DNA of 64,000 bases, taken from the NCBI GenBank assembly GCA_913043815.1, contig CAJWNY010000002.1:17575-81574 (forward strand), read 5' to 3'. This stretch comes from an uncultured Gammaproteobacteria bacterium (GTDB lineage Bacteria; Pseudomonadota; Gammaproteobacteria; Pseudomonadales; Azotimanducaceae). Under the pieces are notes generated by a model. That model worked only from the letters and a program-made list of their open reading frames with translations, was not told where the DNA came from and did not search any database. A program made the position numbers and the translations under genes. Below are positions 59,461 through 64,000 of this stretch, piece after piece (position 1 is the first letter of the stretch; each line of letters begins with the position of its first letter).

Positions 59461-59536
59461 AGTTTTTAAGTCGCAGGTTCACCTGTGAATAGTATTTCTA
59501 GGTGATAACGATCGTTCGTTTAAATCGGAGTTTGAT

Positions 59537-60322
59537 ATGATTTTGGTTCTTGATGTTGGCAATAGCCAAATTTTTTGTGGTGTGTTTGAGGAAGAAAAAC
59601 TGGTTATTCAGTTTCGCTATGCGTCTACTGCTCGTGGGTCTTCAGATGAAATTGGTGTTTTTCTGCGTGGCGCTTTGCGCGAAAATGGCATAGCGCCAGA
59701 AGATATTGCAACAATAGCTATATCGTCCGTAGTGCCCGAACTGAACTACACCCTCTGGTCTTGCTGCCAAAAATACTTTGATTTAGAACCTATGGTGCTG
59801 CGACCAGGTTTGAAAACTGGCCTGAAGATCGATTACAAAGACCCCAAAGAGGTGGGTAGTGACCGAATTGCTGACGCCATGGGCGCAGTAAAAATGTTCC
59901 CTGACCGTAATCTTATTGTTATTGATTTTGGTACCGCCACGACTGTCTGTGCTGTTTCCAAAGACCGTGTATTTTTGGGCGGTAACATTATTCCAGGGGT
60001 GCGTTTGGCTATGGAAGCTCTTGAGGCGAATACTGCGAAATTACCGTCTGTAGAAATAAAGCCTGCGAAAAGGTCTATTGGTAAGACCACTATTGAAAGT
60101 ATTCAGAATGGATTGTATTGGAGCAACGTAGGCATGGTGAGGGAGTTGACCAGTAGAATCACTTCTGAGGTGTTTGCCGACGCCCCGCCGTTGACTATTG
60201 CTACCGGCGGTTTTGCTCATCTATTTGATCGTGAAGATCTGTTCGATCACGTGGTGTCAGATTTGATTTTAACTGGTCTGATCGAGGCGTTAAGACTCAA
60301 TGGTTACTTAGAGAAAAAATAA
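59537..60322 (+). CDS. coaX: Type III pantothenate kinase
   Basis: MILVLDVGNSQIFCGVFE; GSDRIADAMGAVKMFPDRNLIVIDFGTATTVCAVS; GGNIIPGVRLAMEAL; IATGGFAHLF. Confidence 0.96.
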   Translation: MILVLDVGNSQIFCGVFEEEKLVIQFRYASTARGSSDEIGVFLRGALRENGIAPEDIATIAISSVVPELNYTLWSCCQKYFDLEPMVLRPGLKTGLKIDYKDPKEVGSDRIADAMGAVKMFPDRNLIVIDFGTATTVCAVSKDRVFLGGNIIPGVRLAMEALEANTAKLPSVEIKPAKRSIGKTTIESIQNGLYWSNVGMVRELTSRITSEVFADAPPLTIATGGFAHLFDREDLFDHVVSDLILTGLIEALRLNGYLEKK

Positions 60323-60397
60323 CAATTCTCTAAACCCCTCGTTACAATCGCGCAAGGGGTTGGTCTGGCCGTTATACGTTATATAGATGCCAGTGTT

Positions 60398-61162
60398 TTA
60401 TTCTTTGGCATACTGGTTTTGCAGACGCCGCATTCCTTTCAACCAACGGTCATAGTCAGCGGCTTTGCGTTTCATATACTCTGCAACTTCAGGGTGCGGC
60501 AGCACTAAAAATTTTTCTTCGCGCAATGTTTCCACTACGGCTTCAACAGCCACTTCTGGTTCAATCATTCCGTCTACACCGGCTACACCTGCGCCTCCGG
60601 CAACTAAAGGCGTATTTACGGCTTGAGGGCAGAGTACTGAAACTTTAATTCCTTGATCGCCGTATGTAATAGATAACCATTCTGCTAACGCCACGGCTGC
60701 GTGTTTAGTGACAGCATAAGTGACTGACCCAATTTGATTTAGCAAGCCGGCAGCTGAGGAAGTGTTGAGAAGGTAACCGCCGCCCCTGGCGATCATTAGT
60801 GGTACTAAATGGCGTGCTGCCCATACATGCGCCATTGTGTTGACCTCCCAAATGGTTTGCCAGACCTCGTCGGGTTCGTCAATATTTTTGCCAATGCCTA
60901 TGCCGGCGTTGGAGCAAAACAGATCGATAGGCCCAAATTGGACCTCTGTAGCGTTGATAAGTTCGACAATTTCGCTTTCCTTGCGCACATCCACCGCTAT
61001 GGAGTGACCGCCAAATTCAGCTGCAACCGCTGCGGCACCTTCACCGTTAAGATCTGCAACGATCACTTTTTTTGCACCTTCCCGTGCGAAACGTCGGCAC
61101 ATCTCTTTGCCTATGCCGCTTGCGCCGCCGGTCACTACGATAACTTTGTCCTTCAACTCCAT
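60398..61162 (-). CDS. Short-chain dehydrogenase/reductase
   Basis: VIVVTGGASGIGKEMCRRFAREG; LLNTSSAAGLLNQIGSVTYAVTKHAAVALAEWL. Start at MELKDK. Confidence 0.94.
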   Translation of the reverse strand: MELKDKVIVVTGGASGIGKEMCRRFAREGAKKVIVADLNGEGAAAVAAEFGGHSIAVDVRKESEIVELINATEVQFGPIDLFCSNAGIGIGKNIDEPDEVWQTIWEVNTMAHVWAARHLVPLMIARGGGYLLNTSSAAGLLNQIGSVTYAVTKHAAVALAEWLSITYGDQGIKVSVLCPQAVNTPLVAGGAGVAGVDGMIEPEVAVEAVVETLREEKFLVLPHPEVAEYMKRKAADYDRWLKGMRRLQNQYAKE

Positions 61163-61215
61163 GAAACATCTCTCCAGTGAAAATATAGTCGGTCTGCGCA
61201 CGTGCCCTTTCAGAC

Positions 61216-61238
61216 AACGCGCCCTCGTCGGGCGCGTT
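61216..61238. other. Perfect 9-bp GC-rich hairpin in the SDR/MFS divergent region
   Basis: AACGCGCCC-TCGTC-GGGCGCGTT. Confidence 0.75.
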
Positions 61239-61354
61239 AATAGATGTCAAAGGTACTGTAAGCATTGCGGTGCAAAGATAGACGTTTTGTTGTGCTGATT
61301 CTATAGTGTCGTCCCAGCCCGAGTGGCATATCCAACACAAGGCTTGTCATAATC

Positions 61355-62629
61355 GTGTCCGTTATCACCCAATCCAAGGGTTCCCGACCTAATAAGCGCC
61401 ATTACGGCTGGGTTATTGTTGTTGTGATGATGTTGGTCCAAACCGTCAGTTCTGGTCTGGGTTTTTACAACATGTCTGTGTACATCAATCGGTTGGCGGT
61501 GCAGTTAAGTGTACCCTTGGCCGATATTTCCTTTGCGGTGAGTTTGTTCTTTGTTGTCGGCGGTATTTCTGGGCTATTTGTCGCAGAGCTGCTTAACCGC
61601 TTTCACGTGCGCACCTTGATGGTTGTAGGCGCTATAGTTTCCGGTGTTTCCATTGGCGTAGTGGGCTGGGCAACCGATTTATGGCAGGTCTATGTGTTGT
61701 TCGCTATTTTTGGCGCAGGTAATGCGGGTATTTCCATTGTTATTGCCACCACATTGATAACCCAGTGGTTTCCAGGTCCTGAACGCTCTATGGCTCTGGC
61801 CATGACATCGACAGGACTTTCTCTGGGGGGCGTTGTGGTCACCCCGTACTCAGCCTACCTGATGAACACTGTTGGTCTAGGTGAGACAATGCCCATACTA
61901 GGTGTGATTTTAATTGGATCTATTGTGCCTCTGTCGTTGTTTATTCGGCAGGTGGAAAAACCGGTAGTGGGCGCTCAAGTAAATGCGAGCGGTGGCGATG
62001 TGTTTGATCGAGTTCTATTTTCTAAAGCTGTAAACAGTCGTTTCTTTATTCTACTGGCTGGGGCCTATATTCTGATTATGGCTGCGCAAGTAGGCGGTAT
62101 TGCGCATTTATATAACCGTGTGGACACCTTGGCTGGATTCACTTATGCCGCTTACGCTGTACAAACTTTATCTATCTGCAGTATCTCAGGTCGCTTTTTT
62201 GGCGGCTGGTTGGTTACGCGTATTCCAATTAGATGGTTCGCTTTGGGTAATTTGTCCATGCAGGCTATCGGCTTGACCTTGATAGCCCTTGCGCCTAACG
62301 GCACACTAGCTGTCTTTGCTGCGGGCTTCTTTGGTCTGAGTGTAGGCAATTTATTGATGACCCAGCCGCTCTGGTTGGCTGAAGTTTATACCACCGGCAT
62401 TTATGCCAAAGTATTTGCGCGCGCGAATGCATTAAGCGTATTGGGTTTAGCGATGGGTCCCTACTTTATTGGTTGGGCCTTCGACGTCTTTGGTGACGGC
62501 CGGTCGTATTTTTGGCCCTATATGGCCGCTGTGGCATGTTCTATATTTGCTTTCGCGATAGTCTTTGTGGCTAGTTCCAGTCCGGTTTTAGCAAACCAAG
62601 ACACATCTGAGTTGAGTAACGCAGGTTAG
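61355..62629 (+). CDS. MFS transporter (monocarboxylate/OFA-like)
   Basis: HYGWVIVVVMMLVQTVSSGLGFYNMSVYINRLAVQLSVPLADISFAVSLFFVVGGISGLFVAELL. Confidence 0.92.
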   Translation: MSVITQSKGSRPNKRHYGWVIVVVMMLVQTVSSGLGFYNMSVYINRLAVQLSVPLADISFAVSLFFVVGGISGLFVAELLNRFHVRTLMVVGAIVSGVSIGVVGWATDLWQVYVLFAIFGAGNAGISIVIATTLITQWFPGPERSMALAMTSTGLSLGGVVVTPYSAYLMNTVGLGETMPILGVILIGSIVPLSLFIRQVEKPVVGAQVNASGGDVFDRVLFSKAVNSRFFILLAGAYILIMAAQVGGIAHLYNRVDTLAGFTYAAYAVQTLSICSISGRFFGGWLVTRIPIRWFALGNLSMQAIGLTLIALAPNGTLAVFAAGFFGLSVGNLLMTQPLWLAEVYTTGIYAKVFARANALSVLGLAMGPYFIGWAFDVFGDGRSYFWPYMAAVACSIFAFAIVFVASSSPVLANQDTSELSNAG

Positions 62630-62763
62630 AACAGTTCAATAGATCTGTTAATTAAAACGGCTAACCAGAGCAGCTAATAAATAGACGTGCTGACTACCAT
62701 GGCATGGCTTAGTTTTTTAAGCCCGCTATCAGTCTGCAACTGATATATAACGGAGGTTAGGTA

Positions 62764-64000
62764 ATGGATAAGCGACGTCGCGTACTAAGTATTGTTTTTA
62801 AAAGAATGTTTAACGTTATTCTTGGCTGTTTGTTGATTAGCCCCTTGCAAGCGGACACTTATGCATCGTCAGAATTACTAATTGTCGCCGCATTACCCCT
62901 GTCAGTGCCTGCCGCAACGTCGATTAATGGGGGCTTGAGTCAACCGATGCCCAGTCTTGCTGATATGCTGGAACGGATCAATCCTTCGGTAGTAAACATT
63001 GCTACACGCTCAACGGTTCGCGAGGGTAACCGTCTGCTGCAAGACCCTTTTTTTCGGCGGTTCTTTAATGTGCCTGAAAGCCGCCGGCGTTATCGACGCA
63101 CTCAGAGCGCTGGGTCCGGAGTAGTCATTGACGCCGCCAAAGGCTACATCGTCACCAATAATCATGTGGTACAAAATGCCGATGAGATAAGTGTTGGTTT
63201 GGCCGATGGCCGTATCTTAAATGCCAAATTAATAGGCCGAGACTCTCAAGTAGATTTGGCCCTGCTGCAAGTAGAAGCTGAAGATCTCACGGCTATTAAA
63301 TACGCCGACAGTGGCACCGTTAGAGTGGGCGACTTCGTTGTTGCTATTGGTAACCCATTTGGTCTTAATCAAACTGTCACTAGCGGAATTGTCAGTGCGC
63401 TAGGGCGTAGTGGTTTAGGCATTGAAGGCTTTGAGGATTTTATTCAAACCGATGCGCCAATCAATCCCGGCAATTCTGGCGGAGCATTAGTAGATTTGCG
63501 CGGCGACCTAGTAGGCATCAATACCGCCATCTTTGCACCTGGTGGCGGCAATGTGGGTATCGGTTTTGCCATACCCGCCAATATGGTCAATGCAGTGCTG
63601 GCGCAGCTTATTGCCAAAGGCGAAGTAAACCGCGGTTTTGTTGGCGCTATAGTACAGCCGTTGAATAGAGAGCTTGCCAGTGCTTTTGGTGTGCTTTCTC
63701 CCGGGGGGCGTCCTAAAGGTGTGGTTGTGGTCGATGTGGAATTGGCTAGTTCCGCTGAGAAGGCCGGCCTTGAACCGGGAGATGTCATTGTCGCTATGGA
63801 TGATAAGCAGATAGCTACTGTATCTGATTTTGCAGGCCAGGCCGCTATTATGTTCATAGGTGATCAGGTAAAGGTTGATATTATTCGTCAGGGTAAACGC
63901 GAAACCGTGACCTTGAGAATTTTTGCTGACGACCAAGAGCAGGTAGACGGCCAACGCTTAACACCACGCTTGCGCGGTGTGGTTTTACAAAACTTCCATA
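62764..64000 (+). CDS. Periplasmic Do-like serine protease (DegP/DegQ family), truncated by window end
   Basis: ATG 62764 open to window end; SGVVIDAAKGYIVTNNHVV (His), DSQVDLALLQV (Asp), NPGNSGGALVDLRGDLVGINTAIF (Ser), then a PDZ domain. Not in the supplied ORF track because it lacks a stop. Confidence 0.94.
   Translation, partial: MDKRRRVLSIVFKRMFNVILGCLLISPLQADTYASSELLIVAALPLSVPAATSINGGLSQPMPSLADMLERINPSVVNIATRSTVREGNRLLQDPFFRRFFNVPESRRRYRRTQSAGSGVVIDAAKGYIVTNNHVVQNADEISVGLADGRILNAKLIGRDSQVDLALLQVEAEDLTAIKYADSGTVRVGDFVVAIGNPFGLNQTVTSGIVSALGRSGLGIEGFEDFIQTDAPINPGNSGGALVDLRGDLVGINTAIFAPGGGNVGIGFAIPANMVNAVLAQLIAKGEVNRGFVGAIVQPLNRELASAFGVLSPGGRPKGVVVVDVELASSAEKAGLEPGDVIVAMDDKQIATVSDFAGQAAIMFIGDQVKVDIIRQGKRETVTLRIFADDQEQVDGQRLTPRLRGVVLQNFH

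Noticed and set aside
59507-59516. AACGATCGTT palindrome upstream of coaX
   Set aside because: 10-bp palindromes are expected by chance; no second site.
60331-60362. AACCCCT...AGGGGTT inverted repeat after coaX
   Set aside because: Long loop (about 15 nt) and no U-run on the plus strand; only weak evidence for termination.
63444-63954. Antisense ORFs of 137 and 148 aa
   Set aside because: They lie opposite the DegP/DegQ-type coding frame, have low-complexity composition and no recognisable domain; reading-frame shadows.
1-64000. CRISPR arrays, transposons, integrases, phage modules, toxin-antitoxin pairs, tRNA/rRNA
   Set aside because: Scanned by eye on both strands; no array periodicity, transposase/integrase motifs or RNA gene signatures recognised.

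Overview
Gene-dense chromosomal segment, probably from a marine-type gammaproteobacterium (lineage inferred from gene content only). No rRNA, tRNA, CRISPR array, transposase or phage genes were recognised. About 50 protein-coding genes can be supported. Themes are acyl-CoA/lipid-type catabolism (four acyl-CoA synthetase-type ligases, CaiB/BaiF CoA-transferase, MaoC hot-dog protein, APH/ACAD10-like phosphotransferase), four luciferase-like (LLM, F420/FMN-type) oxidoreductases within about 7.5 kb, four MFS transporters, a TRAP transporter, the transhydrogenase operon pntAA-pntAB-pntB, pantothenate/CoA genes panB-panC-coaX, PBP1B (mrcB) with an adjacent TPR lipoprotein, and a TonB-dependent receptor behind a TPP riboswitch. 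The strongest points for a second look are: (1) a decayed coxS/coxM remnant fused by an internal deletion next to an intact coxG; (2) the TPP riboswitch on a TonB receptor, with a hairpin that sequesters the Shine-Dalgarno; (3) an MFS gene whose conserved N-terminus lies upstream of any ATG/GTG/TTG/CTG, suggesting an AUU start; (4) a candidate LpoP-type PBP1b activator; (5) a perfect 20-bp palindrome between divergent lipid-type genes; (6) the cluster of actinobacterial-style LLM enzymes. I did not find a convincing wholly new multi-gene defence or mobile system. A DegP/DegQ-type protease gene running off the right edge, and a CnoX/YbbN C-terminus running off the left edge, are absent or incomplete in the ORF track.
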